From Moniliella sp. 'wahieum' (Eukaryota > Basidiomycota > Moniliellomycetes > Moniliellales > Moniliellaceae), in the NCBI GenBank assembly GCA_003971905.1, contig RSEE01000013.1, positions 558,001 to 622,000 on the forward strand: a stretch of 64,000 bases of DNA. The letters run 5' to 3'. Below, piece by piece: positions 32,821-44,100 of the stretch. The stretch's first letter is position 1. Every line of letters begins with the position of its first letter. A program made the position numbers and the translations under genes. Below the pieces are notes generated by a model, which saw only the letters and a program-made list of their open reading frames with translations, made no database searches and was not told the DNA's origin.

Positions 32821-34589
32821 GGCGGCGTATTCGGGAGGTTGAACTGTGTCGGCAAACGGGGGGGCGGATGTGTCAGGTAGGGGGCGGGCGATGCCGATCT
32901 CTGGTGCGGCGCAGTGGGGCGTGGCGGCTGCAGCACGAGCATGGTAGGTCGTGTCGGTGGGGTCGTCAGCGATTGGGAGTGTGTGCAGGTCGAGGGAGGT
33001 GCGGGTGGTGCGCTGGCGGAGGGGGTAGCGGCGCGGAGGGGGGTGGTGGTGGGAGCGGGTGTCTGGGGTGTGGCGGCGGTTCGGGGCATGGGTGCTGCCG
33101 CGGCTGGCGGAGTAGGGTTAGCGTCTTTTTCACTGTCGATTTTAATTTGAGGTGATTTGGAGATGTCGGGTGGGAAGTGGTCGGGGTGGAGATGGGGGTA
33201 GATGGCGTTGCCCCATTTGTACGGTTTCGACCAGCGGTAGGTGAAGGTACCCAGGGATGGTTGGTATGTGGCGAAGAGCCATCCCTTTGATCCGCGCTGA
33301 TGGTGGTATCCTACCAGCATACCTTCCTCTGCCCGCGCGCTGAGCTTGTGCTCGCGGCGTGACTCGGGCAGATGGAGGTATGCAACGCGGCCAAAGGGTT
33401 GCATCGGTAACGAGTATGCGTGGCCTTTGTATCGCTCAAATCGCGATTTGTTGTCTTCCCCGGATGTTTTGAGTGGCATTTGGTTTTGGGTGAAGCACGC
33501 AGCGTGGAGGCTGTGTTCCCACCAGTCCGACGTCGGAAGACCTGTACCCAAGAGCAACTGCCTTGCACGAGTCGTTATGGTTCGGATGGCACGCTCAGCC
33601 ACACCGTTGCTAGCACTCTGCCCCGGGATTGTCCGTTCTGACGTGATGCCTTGCTCGTCCAGAAAAGGTTGCAGTGCGCTTGTCAATTCGGGGGCGTTGT
33701 CCGTGCGCAAAGTCCGCAGCAGTCTGTCCGGGCCGTAGCGTTGCTCCCGCAATATGAGGTTCCGCAGTTCCTTCGTTGCAGCGCCCTTTGTCGGGATCGC
33801 TGTGGTGAAGACGTACCGCGTGAAGTCATCAACGGCGACGAGGGCGTATCCGTGCCCCATGCCGGTTACCCGGGGGAGGTCTACTACGTCGACGTGGAGG
33901 ACCTCGAAAGGTCTTTTGGATCGGAGGCGGTCCCGGCTCGGATGGGGCGATGCTGTCGCTAGTGCCACCGCGCATGTTGGGCAATCCCACTCTGAACGAC
34001 AGAGGGAGATATGCTTGGCTGTGACGCGGAGGCCTGCGGTTTCCGATCGTGTAAGCCAGGGGAGGAGGTCGATGGCTGCGTGGTTCCAGCGTTTGTGGGC
34101 TTTAGAGACGTGGTCCAGGGCCAGGGATGCTGCGAGGGAGTTTGGGGTTGAGGGTGGGTCGGCCGGTTTGATCGGTTTGGTCGCCATGGCCCGCAGGGGT
34201 GTGGGTGGCGTTCGCGGGTTGTGTAAGATCGTGAATTGATAGTCACTGCCGGTTACTTTTCGTAGGGTGGATCCTGGGTTACCAAGCCAGATACCCTTCT
34301 GGTGTGGGGCGAAGTATGATGCGATTCCGGTGTTCGACAGGTGTGCTACACTGACGAGATTTCGGCTGAAACGGGGCATGTATAGGCTGTTGGGGAGTTT
34401 TATCTCCATTTGGTGTCCTCCTAAGCATCGGATACGGATTGTGGCCGTGCCTCGTCCTTCCGCCTTTACATGTGTCCCGTTAGCAACCTCTATCTCGTCG
34501 TCGCAAGGGGTCATGGATGTGAAGACGGATTTGTCTTTCCAAATGGATGGGAATGCCCCACTGTCATATAATGCCCGGATGATTCGCAT
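32817..34589 (-). CDS. Copia protease-integrase
   Basis: 590 residues in the same frame as gag, after one UAG codon. Aspartic protease motif LYDSGAF lies at the N-terminus. The integrase zinc module has H-x4-H (HKRWNH) and CPTC. The catalytic triad is visible as HVDVVDL, RTDNAPE and NGVAERAIRT. The GKG-type C-terminal region (WLFATYQPSLGTFTYRWSKPYKW) is followed by a long Pro/Thr/Ser-rich linker to RT. The first Met (34589) comes five codons after the gag stop, so initiation there or read-through would both give this product. Confidence 0.9.
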   Translation of the reverse strand: MRIIRALYDSGAFPSIWKDKSVFTSMTPCDDEIEVANGTHVKAEGRGTATIRIRCLGGHQMEIKLPNSLYMPRFSRNLVSVAHLSNTGIASYFAPHQKGIWLGNPGSTLRKVTGSDYQFTILHNPRTPPTPLRAMATKPIKPADPPSTPNSLAASLALDHVSKAHKRWNHAAIDLLPWLTRSETAGLRVTAKHISLCRSEWDCPTCAVALATASPHPSRDRLRSKRPFEVLHVDVVDLPRVTGMGHGYALVAVDDFTRYVFTTAIPTKGAATKELRNLILREQRYGPDRLLRTLRTDNAPELTSALQPFLDEQGITSERTIPGQSASNGVAERAIRTITTRARQLLLGTGLPTSDWWEHSLHAACFTQNQMPLKTSGEDNKSRFERYKGHAYSLPMQPFGRVAYLHLPESRREHKLSARAEEGMLVGYHHQRGSKGWLFATYQPSLGTFTYRWSKPYKWGNAIYPHLHPDHFPPDISKSPQIKIDSEKDANPTPPAAAAPMPRTAATPQTPAPTTTPLRAATPSASAPPAPPSTCTHSQSLTTPPTRPTMLVLQPPRPTAPHQRSASPAPYLTHPPPRLPTQFNLPNTPP

Positions 34590-34604
34590 TTCGCCCCCGA
34601 GTTC

Positions 34605-35852
34605 CTAGTAGTCAGCTGTGCCCGCATCAACGTCAATCACTTCAGACTCGGGAGAGCTCGCTCTCTGAGCGACGTGAGCGTTGGCTCGGCCTGGGTTGCG
34701 CGGAGGGACAACAGGTTTATTAGACGTCGCGCTGCGCCAGGGTTGGTTGGTGCGGTCTTGCCCCTTGGTCTTTGTGTCCGCGAGGTTGTCGTCGCCGGCT
34801 TTGCCCCCGCTGGAGTTTTTTCCCCCGCTGGTGGGTCGTCCCCCGCTGTCGGGTCGAGTCCAAGGCGTTCCTCCGTTGACCGGCTTGCCTCCGTTTCTCT
34901 TCCTTTCTCCACCGGGATACGTGGCGGCTGGTATGTCCATCACGGCCTGCCGTAACTTGTCTAGACTCGAGCGCTCTTCACGCTGGCGAATGCTCATGTC
35001 GCGTAAGCCGAGTAGGATCCCAGTGCGTTCCTGCTCTTCCGTAAGTGGGATGCCCGCTCGCGTCAGGCTTGCACTGATCTCTTCCATGTAGTCGAGGTAG
35101 TCTCGACCCGATCGGTTTCCTTGGTCGGCCGAAAAGTAGCGAATGAGTAGAGGCCCTCTGTTTGCGGTAGGCGTATATCCATACCGCTGACGCAGCATGT
35201 TCAGCGTGTCCTGGGTGCATGATATTTCGTGGTGGGTGCGGATCGTCCGGAAGAGGGTTGACGGCATGGCTTCCCTAAGAAGGTTGTGCAAGCGTCTGTC
35301 GAGGTCCTCGGTGAAGTAGCGGGAGCTGCGACCATTCTGGACGACGTCGCTTGCGTGGGGGTGGGCATCTGTTATCGCGAAGAGAAATTCGTCTTCCCAA
35401 GCGCTGTAGGCGGACGGGTCTTTGTTCAGATCAGGCCACTTGATATTCTTGGTGGGAGACTCGCGTAGTGATCTGTAAAGGTCGTACTCGGGTCGCGAGG
35501 CTGCGCCTGTAGGTGCCCCCAAAGTTGCGTTGGGTTGAGTTTCCATTTGGTGGATGTTTTGCACCACAAAATTCGTAGCCCGTCGAACCCAGTTTGTCGT
35601 GATAGACGTAGGTTCGTCCTTCCATCCAAGCCACTCGGCTCTGTCGTGTATAGCTCTGTTGATCTTCTCTTTAACGACATCGATGTCGTTCGTCTTCTTG
35701 AACCACAGGTGCGCTTCGGCGCAAAGCATCATGAGTTCCTCGTTGTCGGTGCCAATCGGTGGCGGATCGCGACCGGTTGGTGTCCAGTAATCGCGCTTGT
35801 TCACCATTGTGGTGTCGCTGACCGAGAGATCGGTGTTAGCGTTGGCGCCCAT
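34605..35852 (-). CDS. Copia Gag
   Basis: 415 residues, starting MGANANTDLSVSD about 50 nt inside the 5' LTR. It has a copia-type capsid region (KWPDLNKDPSAYSAWEDEF, about residues 140-160, and a helical core with LDYMEEISASLTRAG). There is no CCHC zinc knuckle; instead the C-terminal third is Gly/Arg/Ser-rich (GGKPVNGGTPW, GGRPTSGGK), which could bind nucleic acid. The frame ends at a single UAG (34605-34607) in frame with protease. Confidence 0.85.
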   Translation of the reverse strand: MGANANTDLSVSDTTMVNKRDYWTPTGRDPPPIGTDNEELMMLCAEAHLWFKKTNDIDVVKEKINRAIHDRAEWLGWKDEPTSITTNWVRRATNFVVQNIHQMETQPNATLGAPTGAASRPEYDLYRSLRESPTKNIKWPDLNKDPSAYSAWEDEFLFAITDAHPHASDVVQNGRSSRYFTEDLDRRLHNLLREAMPSTLFRTIRTHHEISCTQDTLNMLRQRYGYTPTANRGPLLIRYFSADQGNRSGRDYLDYMEEISASLTRAGIPLTEEQERTGILLGLRDMSIRQREERSSLDKLRQAVMDIPAATYPGGERKRNGGKPVNGGTPWTRPDSGGRPTSGGKNSSGGKAGDDNLADTKTKGQDRTNQPWRSATSNKPVVPPRNPGRANAHVAQRASSPESEVIDVDAGTADY

Positions 35853-35904
35853 GGTTGTGGGTAGTTTTGGCCAGCTCAGGGATGAGCAGATAAGGATGTA
35901 ACTC

Positions 35905-36064
35905 TGTCGGCCTCGCTACTACCACAGAATGTGAGCACTGAACGTCGTATTGGACTAAGAAGCTTCTGCGACTGACTCGTCCAGAAGACTGGTGCGAGCT
36001 CGGAAGGAATGAAAGCTGACTCACGTGACTCAGGGTCCGCGCGGTCCTAGGACGGATGTCAACA
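35905..36064 (-). repeat. 5' LTR of the copia element
   Basis: 160 bp; upstream LTR in element orientation, so it should carry the promoter and start of transcription. Flanked outside by GAAGG. Confidence 0.93.
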
Positions 36065-37901
36065 GAAGGTCCAAGTTCTAAGATCTAACCTCTCTCCCCT
36101 TTCCGTCCTCAGGCCTCGGGCCCAAATACCCCACACGTATATCTGTGGCACCACAGGCAAGTCCGCGGTCGTGGTCATCTCCAGAGAAGATCTGATATCT
36201 CTTCATTAATCATTGCACGCCGTGTGCCCCACACGCGCCCACACTCCATGTTGTGTTTGGGGATGTGGAGGGAGGTTGTCGGTTGGGATATAATGCTGCG
36301 TAACATCATGTAACAGGTAACATATGCGAACGGCCACAAAGAGACCCTATTACACCCCCACATTTATGTCCTCAAAACAGAGGGTCAACGTTTGTTGAAC
36401 GTTCAGTTGACCGTTAGAGCACGTGAGTAACTGAGTTGTACACCAGTTACTTGTGTTACTTGTTCCTTGTTACTTGTTCCTCTTTCACCCAAGTCCCTGA
36501 CAACAGCGACAACTGGGGGTGGGAAACTGAAATACTGTTATGCAACTGACAGGTCCTGCGGGCCGGTCATGGTCATGCATCATTTGAAGCGCCCCGCATA
36601 TGGAAAGCGTAACTGTGCCGAAAAAAAGCCAAAAAAAAAATTCAAGCGCTTAGTTTCAAGAGCTTCAAGGCTTGCATGGCTTGCGGGCAGGACCACCGCT
36701 GTTTTGCTTTTATATTGCCCTTGTTCCATTGCTAATGCACAAAATGCACAATAGCTCTCTCTGCTTTAAGCTTCAACAACGTTCAACGTTCAACCATGTA
36801 ACATAGAGGTACTGTGGGCAACTTTCCTTTGCCTGGACCTGTCGGCTACTTTACCTCGACGAGCAACAACGAGCAAGAGCGATGAGCTGCAACAGTACCA
36901 TCTGTGCATCAGCTGTATCGAGGACCCCCATCAGGCCATCATGTGCATCATGCTTCATGACCTTATATGCACATCAAGTTTCAAGCTATCTTGAGGCTTC
37001 AAGCTTCAAGCTTCAAGCCAAGCCCCTTCTCTCAGATCTCAGATCTTGGAGCTCACAGAGCTGTTGCATGCATTGCATGTTACACCCCACAGCGACCTCT
37101 TTATTTTCTCTCATCTTCCATCAGTCATCGATCATCTCCCAACTCCCATCTTATTATTCTCTGTCTCCGCTCTCAGCCTCCGCGGGAACGTCAGTTACGC
37201 GTTCCTCGGCGGTGCCCCGCGGGCGCGGGAGAGCGCTGAGCTTCAGGCCTCCGCGTCTGAGATCTGACAGCCAGCCTTACTGATCGGCCGGTGACCTCAC
37301 CCCCGCGCCGCGAGGTGAAATCTCAGAGCGAGAAAAGGGTTAGATGAACTGACTCCCGTCCAATCGACTCATTGACTGCCGTCGTAACTAGTAACTTGAT
37401 TGGTTATTGTTGGGTCATATGCGCGCCTGTCCTTTGAAGCTTGGAAGCTTTACGCGTTACGTGCCTTGCGTCTTCCATCTTCTACAATCGGTAATCGCCG
37501 GTACCGACTCGTACGTGTTCCCATGCCTGCTTAAGCCTTAGGTGTTCAGCTCGCCCTCGTTATCGAAACACGACGCGGTGCGGGCATTGCACGACCGATT
37601 CCCACGGATACGAGGCCATTACTTCGTTACTCGTTCTATTCACATCTTTCCCACGCCCTTGGGCCGTCGCTTCACCAGCTTCACATCCCTTCCTCCGTGG
37701 CCTAGATCGAACGAGGTGGAATCCTAGTCGCGGGCAATCGCAAATTTTGGGCAGCACTTACTAGGCGCGCTCATCCCTCTCCCTTCTGCTGTGGCCAAAA
37801 GCAGACTGGATGCCCCCGCCTCCTATCACTCACCCTACTGGCGGCGGTGCGGAAGCGGGAAGGGGGGGCTTCGTTAGGGCCTTGCGTAGGGCCAATATGC
37901 G
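36065..37901. other. Gene-free region between retrotransposon and MFS gene
   Basis: No supported gene. Contains CAACGTTCAACGTTCAAC-type repeats (about 36776-36793), AAGCTTCAAGCTTCAAG (36997-37013), CAGATCTCAGATCT (about 37035-37048) and ATCGATCATC (37127-37136). Confidence 0.45.
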
Positions 37902-39821
37902 TTAGGTAGGATAGATGAAGCTGGGGTCTTGCAAGTCGGTCGCATCCAGTGCAGCACGGTTGACTGCGAGTTTGGTCCCCTGGTCATCGACCACGTAACC
38001 CACCGTCTCGACCGGGTGGGCAGCCAAGTACGCTTGGCGGACCTTGTTACGCCGGTGCAAGATGAGCCAAATCAGGCCGATGAGCAGTGGCGACAAGGTG
38101 AAGGAGAGCACGATTTGCACCACCCACGCTGGCACGTACTTGGGTGCATCCCGGTCCTGCCACAGTTGCGGGGAGATGATATTGGCTACGGAATAGGCGA
38201 TGAGGATCAAAGCTTGGCGCGTTAACCGTTTTGTAAAGCTCGCTCCGGCCGTAGTGGTGCTCCAGGAGTACATGCAAATCCATCCCCTCCAAACGATTGC
38301 GAAGCCAAACAGATCGCTGCTAGTACCCCCACCGAGTTGGACAGCGGAAGCGACACGGCGACAATAGACCCTACCCACGAAGGAAGCGTTGACCACATCA
38401 CACACCACGCCGTCGTGTTGGGCCAAATGGCTAGCGTGGTCGTAGCAAACAAGGCCCAGATACTGCGTACCCGGCCCCGGCTTTGATCCCACCATGCACA
38501 CACACACGCATACACCCTCTCGTTAGCTTTCTGACTACAGGAGAGTGGGTCGGGGCAAGGCACGTACCGACACTAACCAAGGTGGAGTCCAAGTTGGAGA
38601 TCCCGCCCATTTCAGTGAAAAGCAAGTTTTGCTGGTAGGGCAAGTTGTTGGCCAATTGCTGGAGGAGGAGGGCGAGGCAAAAGAGCCAAGTGATGGGGTC
38701 CAGTAGCGCTTCCACCCATGGGCATGTTTGAACCGATGTTTTTGTTCGATGGTGTTGTGCTGCGTGGCCTGCACACGTCGGATGGTCCATACTTTCTCTT
38801 GGGTCGTGAGGAACCGGGTTGTCACCGGGTTGGCGGGTACGCCACCCATACCAAGCCCGATAGCAGCAGCGTCACACCCCCAATGAGAATGTGCAGGATC
38901 CGGTAGACCCCCATGCGCTCCACCGTTGCCGTGTGGCATACAACAGCCCATACGAGATAAACCCAATCGGGATCGGAGCGGCCATACAAGATGCGTACCA
39001 GAACGGCTGCGATGCCGCCCGTTCGTTCCGCGTCATGAACATCTGTACACAGTATCACATTGAGTTAGCGGTCAAGGTGAGGACTGTTGGGGTTTCACGG
39101 CCGGGGGCCTGGGGGGGGGGACTCACCCCGTTTGTGGTGGTCAAGAGGGGGATTGCTGTGCTCTCTACAAAGCCAAGGGCAAAACGGAGAATGATCACAC
39201 CAGCCGGGTTGTAAGCGGCGCACATGAGCATCGTCAACGCCCCCCAAAGTAGGATCATGGTGAAAATGACCCGGTTAAGGGGCAGGAACTGCATGGCCAG
39301 CAGAGCGGGGATTTGGCCCAAGAGAAACCCGACATAGAAGAGCGTGTTGGCATCGTCGTACAATTGGTTAGTCAGATGGGTCTTGTCGTACAGCCCCATC
39401 ACGGCCTGGTCTCCGTACGCTCTTGGGTCAGTGCTCTGTTGGAGGAGGCGGAGGAATAAAGGAGGGGTGAGGGGGAGGGGGGGGGTAAGGGTAAGGGTAA
39501 GGGTAAGGGTAAGGGGCGCACCGAGTAACTGAGAGTTGCTTTGTCCGTGTAGAGCACGAGACAGATGAGCCAGGTGAGGGCAAAGACGCGCAGGAAGACT
39601 TTGCGTCTCAGCCGCCGTTCCTGATCGGGCGTGATGGGAGGGACCTGGCCATCGTGCTCCTGCATAAAGGCGAGGGTGACATCGGCATCCTTGATGGAGA
39701 TCTGGAGCTTATCTGTGTTGGGCAGCGGCGTGGCGCCGGGCTCGGGCTCGCGCGAGGACAGCGAGCCGTCCTTGGACACGGGCTTGTCCAGCGGACTGGA
39801 CACCCCCTTTTCCACGTCCAT
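37902..39821 (-). CDS. MFS transporter, allantoate permease (Dal5-like) family
   Basis: Plasma-membrane anion:cation symporter class, 12 transmembrane helices expected; substrates in the family include allantoate, nicotinate and other organic anions. MDVEKGV starts at 39821 (an upstream in-frame Met at 39890 is possible). Exon 1 ends in LVLYTDKATLSYS; intron 1 is 39406-39521 and exon 2 resumes AVMGLYDKTHLTNQLYDD, the conserved first loop. Helices and a GFVESTAIPLLTTTNG segment follow; intron 2 is 39043-39126, then MFMTRNERAASQPFWYAS, a hallmark of the Dal5/Tna1 group. The central loop has TIEQKH; the last helices (VPAWVVQIVLSFTLSPLLIGLIWLIL) precede a hydrophilic tail ending DPSFIYPT at 37902. 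Frame changes near 38890, 38760 and 38400 look like indels, and at least one more intron lies near 38550. Nitrogen-related regulation is plausible but not shown. Confidence 0.8.
39477..39517. repeat. GGGTAA array in MFS intron 1
   Basis: Six GGGTAA units inside the first intron. This is not the telomeric GGGTTA permutation. Confidence 0.8.
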
Positions 39822-41104
39822 GGGGGAGTGGTGGTGGTGGTGGTGGGGGGAAGGTGGACACGGACGGCAACACTGGTTTTGATGCGCCAAGGGCGGGGTG
39901 GGGTCAATTTATCATGAGGGCGGTGGTGCGGCGCGGCGGACGAAGGCGGGGATGGGCTGGAGAAGCACGCCATGGGATGGGATTTTCAGTCGATGGGACC
40001 TGTGGAGACACACAGAAAGGCCGCAGCAAGCAGAGCAGCAGACCCCAGATCGGCGCTGGGCAGCCAGCCGGGCGGAAGACGGAGGGGGTTCGTCTGTCCA
40101 TCAATCGACCGACCAGGCCTCCGCCCCCCCTCCGCATCCAGTTGGCTTGGGTTTGACGCAGCAACGCCTAACGCGTAAAACGCCTCAAAGGACCGCGGCC
40201 GATATCCATAATAGATGGTGCCACGTGCAGGGTGCCTATCTGTGTGCCTGACTATCTCTGACTCGTTTGCCCGACGGGAGCCGCAAGGAGCCGCCACAGA
40301 GCAGTGGGACAGAAGCTTGAAGCTGCCCCGGAGTCGGATGCGTCGCGGCGCCACTAGTCGACTACTCAGTACTCATGAGTCACTCTCTCTCCCTAGCCAC
40401 TTCGTTTCCTGTCACATGTTGCCACATGCCATCGATCATCGACATCGATTGTGCAATGGCGAATGAAACCGAGCACGCCACAGATAGCCGGCTCGACTCG
40501 TCCTCAACGTCTCCACTAGGCCAGTCCATTGCGAAGCGATTGGAATCGAGGCGCCTCCCGGAGAAGCCTGGGGCCTGGGGCAGTGTCCCCACCCTCAGGG
40601 ACCCCCCAAGAGCCGATACGAACATCGGAATGCGAACGACGGCGTAACCCTAGCCTCTCTGCCCCCAGTCGATGGCTTGCTCACGCGATGAGCCCAACTT
40701 AACCCTATCGCACATCCCCCGCAACTCCGCCGACAGTAGCCGACAGCCAAAGCAAGAACAGGGCGGGGTAAATGTTACATCCACACGCAGCTTCCAGGTC
40801 TGCTGTTCGCCTGCTGTTCCTCTCGGATACATCCTCCCTTCCTTCGTCCCTCCCTCCTTCCCCCCCTCCTCCTTCCCTCCCTACTCAGATCTCAGAACCA
40901 AACGAGGAGTGTCGTGTACAATGCAAATACAAAAAGTCCATCCTTGGATAGAAAGGAAGATCAGACATCTCCTCAGATCTCAGATCTCACCCCGGACCGT
41001 CGTTCCCCTTGCAGACAGCCATCAAACGTCATTAGCCCCATCACCATCGCATCGCCATCACCATCGCCATCACCATCGCCACCGCCACCACCACCCCTCT
41101 CCCA
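39822..41104. other. Intergenic region between MFS start and ABC transporter 3' end
   Basis: Likely contains the MFS promoter. Short motifs CAGATCTCAGATCTCAC (40974-40990) and CATCGATCATCGACATCG (about 40431-40448), GT/TGG runs (39826-39845) and CATCGC repeats (41041-41085). No other gene recognised. Confidence 0.45.
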
Positions 41105-44100
41105 TCAACGCGGCGTGCGTGCGCGCGTGTGCGACTGAGCATAGGCATAGGCATGGGAATGGGCATGGGAATGAGAGTGCAACGCCTGCAACCGTACCAT
41201 AGTACGGAACAGTCCGTCGCGTTCGGCCAACTGACGTGGCGTGCCTCGCTCCACCACCCACCCATCATGACACAATCACCTCGTCCGCCTGCGCCGCCAC
41301 CGCCGCCACGCTCGGGCCAGCACGCGACCCACTCGCAGACGCATTCACATGCGCCACGGCAATCGTCGTGCGCGCCCGCTGCGATGGTGCGGTCCGGTCC
41401 GGCTCAGACGCAGACTCGGACGCAGACGCGGACGCGGACTCGGATTGGGGTTGTGTGGTTTGGGGTTTGTTGCTTGGGTCTGGGTCTGGGTCTGGGTCTG
41501 GGTCTGGGTCTGAGTCTGGGTCTGGGCTGGGTCTGGGTCTGGGTCGGAGGCTGGGGAACCACAGCGGGCGCGAGCGCGACTTGATCCAGGATGACCTGGA
41601 GCGCCGCTTGGTGTTCCGGTTCCAGTCCGAGCGTAGGTTCGTCCAGGAGCAACAGGCGGGGACGGCGCACGAGCGCGCGGGCCAGGGCGATTTGTTGTCG
41701 TTGGTGCGGCGGGAGGACGAGGACGCGGCCCGGTTGCTCTTCCCGGCTGGTACGGGGCGAGCCGAGGGGTGTAGCCTGCCCCGGTCCTAGTTGGGTCGCG
41801 GCGAGGGGGCGCTGGTAACGCGACTGATCGAGTCGGGTGTCTCGCTGGCTTCGTTGGGGTTGGGCGAGATCCACGTCTCAAAGCGTTCGGGCAAGGATTC
41901 GATCCAGTCGAGACAGCCGGCTTCGGCTGCCGCCTGACGTACCTGGGCCAATGGCACATTCAAATCCACTGCATCCACCATGGATTCAGGCGACCACGTC
42001 AAGGCGGCAGCACCGAGTCGTATGTTCCACCCGATCGTACCTTCAAACAACGTGCCGCCCACCGTAGGCATACCCCACCCTCGTGCCCACCTCGAGTCTG
42101 GCGCGAGGATGGACATGCACTTCCTCATCTCGCCCGGGGGACATTGGATATGTCGACCGAGTCCAGTTGGATCTGGCCGGCTGGGCTTGGGCTTGGGCTT
42201 GGGCCTGAGGCCGCGGGACCAGACTGGCCATCCGCTAGGTAAAAGCGCTCGAGCAGACTCATGAGCGCATGTGCGCCATTGGCCACGGCTTGGTGTTGCA
42301 GCTCGTGCATGCTTACTTGGGCGTTGTGCGACGCACTCCCGCCTGCACTCGCACTGATCACAGCCACATACGAGCCGGGCAGCACGTCGAGTGTGAGATG
42401 TTGCAGCAGCGCCGGCGCTTGCGGTACGGCCGGATGATGGAAACTGATATCTTGCAACGTCACCCTCACCCCACGCGGTCCTTCGGGTTCCGTCCCGCCT
42501 GGCTCGCGTTCGCCCAGTTTGGTTTCCTCTTCGGCCGCTTCGGCGCTTCGGCGGCAAAGACGAGCCACTTGAGGATCCGGATTGCGGCCGGTGGCGTTGA
42601 GTTCGATCTCGTTGCGTCGGTCGAGGAGACGGAAGATCTGGTTGCCAGCTCGACGCGCAACTTCAATGTCCGGCGCAAAGTTGAACACGTTGCCAGCTTG
42701 GATCGAACCAAAGATGACGGCGGTCAAGACGGTGAAGAACTTTTCAATGGTAATGTGGCCATGCTCCAGCATCCGACTGCCATACCAAAAGCCAAGTGAA
42801 AGAACGAGAAACGCAGACTTTGACTCAGTGCGTACACCCCATTGCCCCACCCCACAATATGGTACACCACCGCGGCGGGACTCATGCCACCGAGACGCGT
42901 GCCATGTTGGCTGGTGGATAAGGCCTGCTTGTACGCCTGCAGCACCGTGTGCTGCAACTGCAAACTGTGCACCAGCCGTACCACGTCCCCATCGGGCCCG
43001 GCGACCGTGAAGAGCAAGCCCGACTGAATTGCCGAGCGCAAGTGCGCCCGCTTGATCGCCCCGTCCTTCAATACCACCACCAACAATCGACAGGCTCCAG
43101 CGGACAACAAGAGTGGCGTACACGCAATACACACACCAGCCATACGGGGACTGTAGATCAACGCAATAATGTACCCTGCCACCAACGTTGCAACACTCTG
43201 CACGATCGTGCCTAACGTAGCGCCCACCAAGCCGGTTAACTTGTTGGCTGCATCGGTTAACCCGGAAGCGTGGGTCAGCGCATACTCTGCTTCTCCGCCA
43301 CCAGCATGGTCCCCTTCGCCTCCGCCCACCGTCGCGCCCGTCATGGCTCCTGCCAATGACATGGCATTGGGTCCGGCGGCCGTACGCGAGTGAATAAACG
43401 TCGGTGCGCGTGTGGCTGCCTTGACATCCCGCCCACTCGCATCGGGGAACGAGGAAGGTGTATCGGAGGGATTGTCAAAGTAGGAAATGTCGGCTCCGAG
43501 CAACTTGGACAGACACTGCGCTCGTACACGTTCAATCGTAATGGCGGCATTGAGCATCAGGTTGTGGGTTTGCACCAAGATGGCCACACCAGCCAAAATG
43601 GCCACGATGAAAAAGTACAGAGCGTTGAGCTGGGCTTGGTGCTTCATCCGGTGACGGTACGGCTCGGCACAGGCATGCGGCAACCGCGCCGTCTCGCGCG
43701 AGGAAAAGACAAACGTAGACCCGGCCTCACCCATGATCATAGGTGTGCACGTGGAAAAGTTGTGCAGCGAGCGACCAAATAAGATCGAGTAGGCCGGGTA
43801 GGCACAGCCGGAACATGCGGCCGCCACTAGGCCGGGGAAGAAGAGCGGGATCAGCTTGTCCTTGTTGACCATAGCGAGGCGGTAAAGGAGGTACAAGGCA
43901 CTCTCGTGCTTGGGACGGTGTAGGAAGGGAACCTCCGTAGTCGGATCCAGAGCCGGGTGCGAAGCGGCGGACCTCGCACCTTGAATGGCACAACAGGCCG
44001 CGCGGTCTGGGTGTCAGCCAGTCGGTTGGCACGGTGAGACATCGTGGGCCTAGGGGACCTGGGGGACCGGGGGGCAAGCGCGTGCGTCTTGTCCAGCGCA

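Larger units (their letters stand above)
31008..36064 (-). mobile_element. Full-length Ty1/copia LTR retrotransposon
   Basis: A 5057-bp element on the minus strand, bounded by 160-bp direct LTRs that differ at one position (T at left, G at right in CGTATT[T/G]GAC). In element orientation the LTR begins TGTTGA and ends CGACA. The 5-bp sequence GAAGG lies directly outside both ends (31003-31007 and 36065-36069), a perfect target-site duplication. Internal order gag, protease, integrase, reverse transcriptase, RNase H is that of Ty1/copia (Pseudoviridae-type) elements. LTR identity above 99% implies a recent insertion. A candidate polypurine tract (CAGCGGGGG) abuts the 3' LTR at 31168. The sequence after the 5' LTR does not match the usual initiator-Met primer site. 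Confidence 0.93.

Noticed and set aside
39477-39517. Internal telomere repeat
   Set aside because: The unit is GGGTAA, not a permutation of the telomeric GGGTTA, and it lies within an MFS intron.
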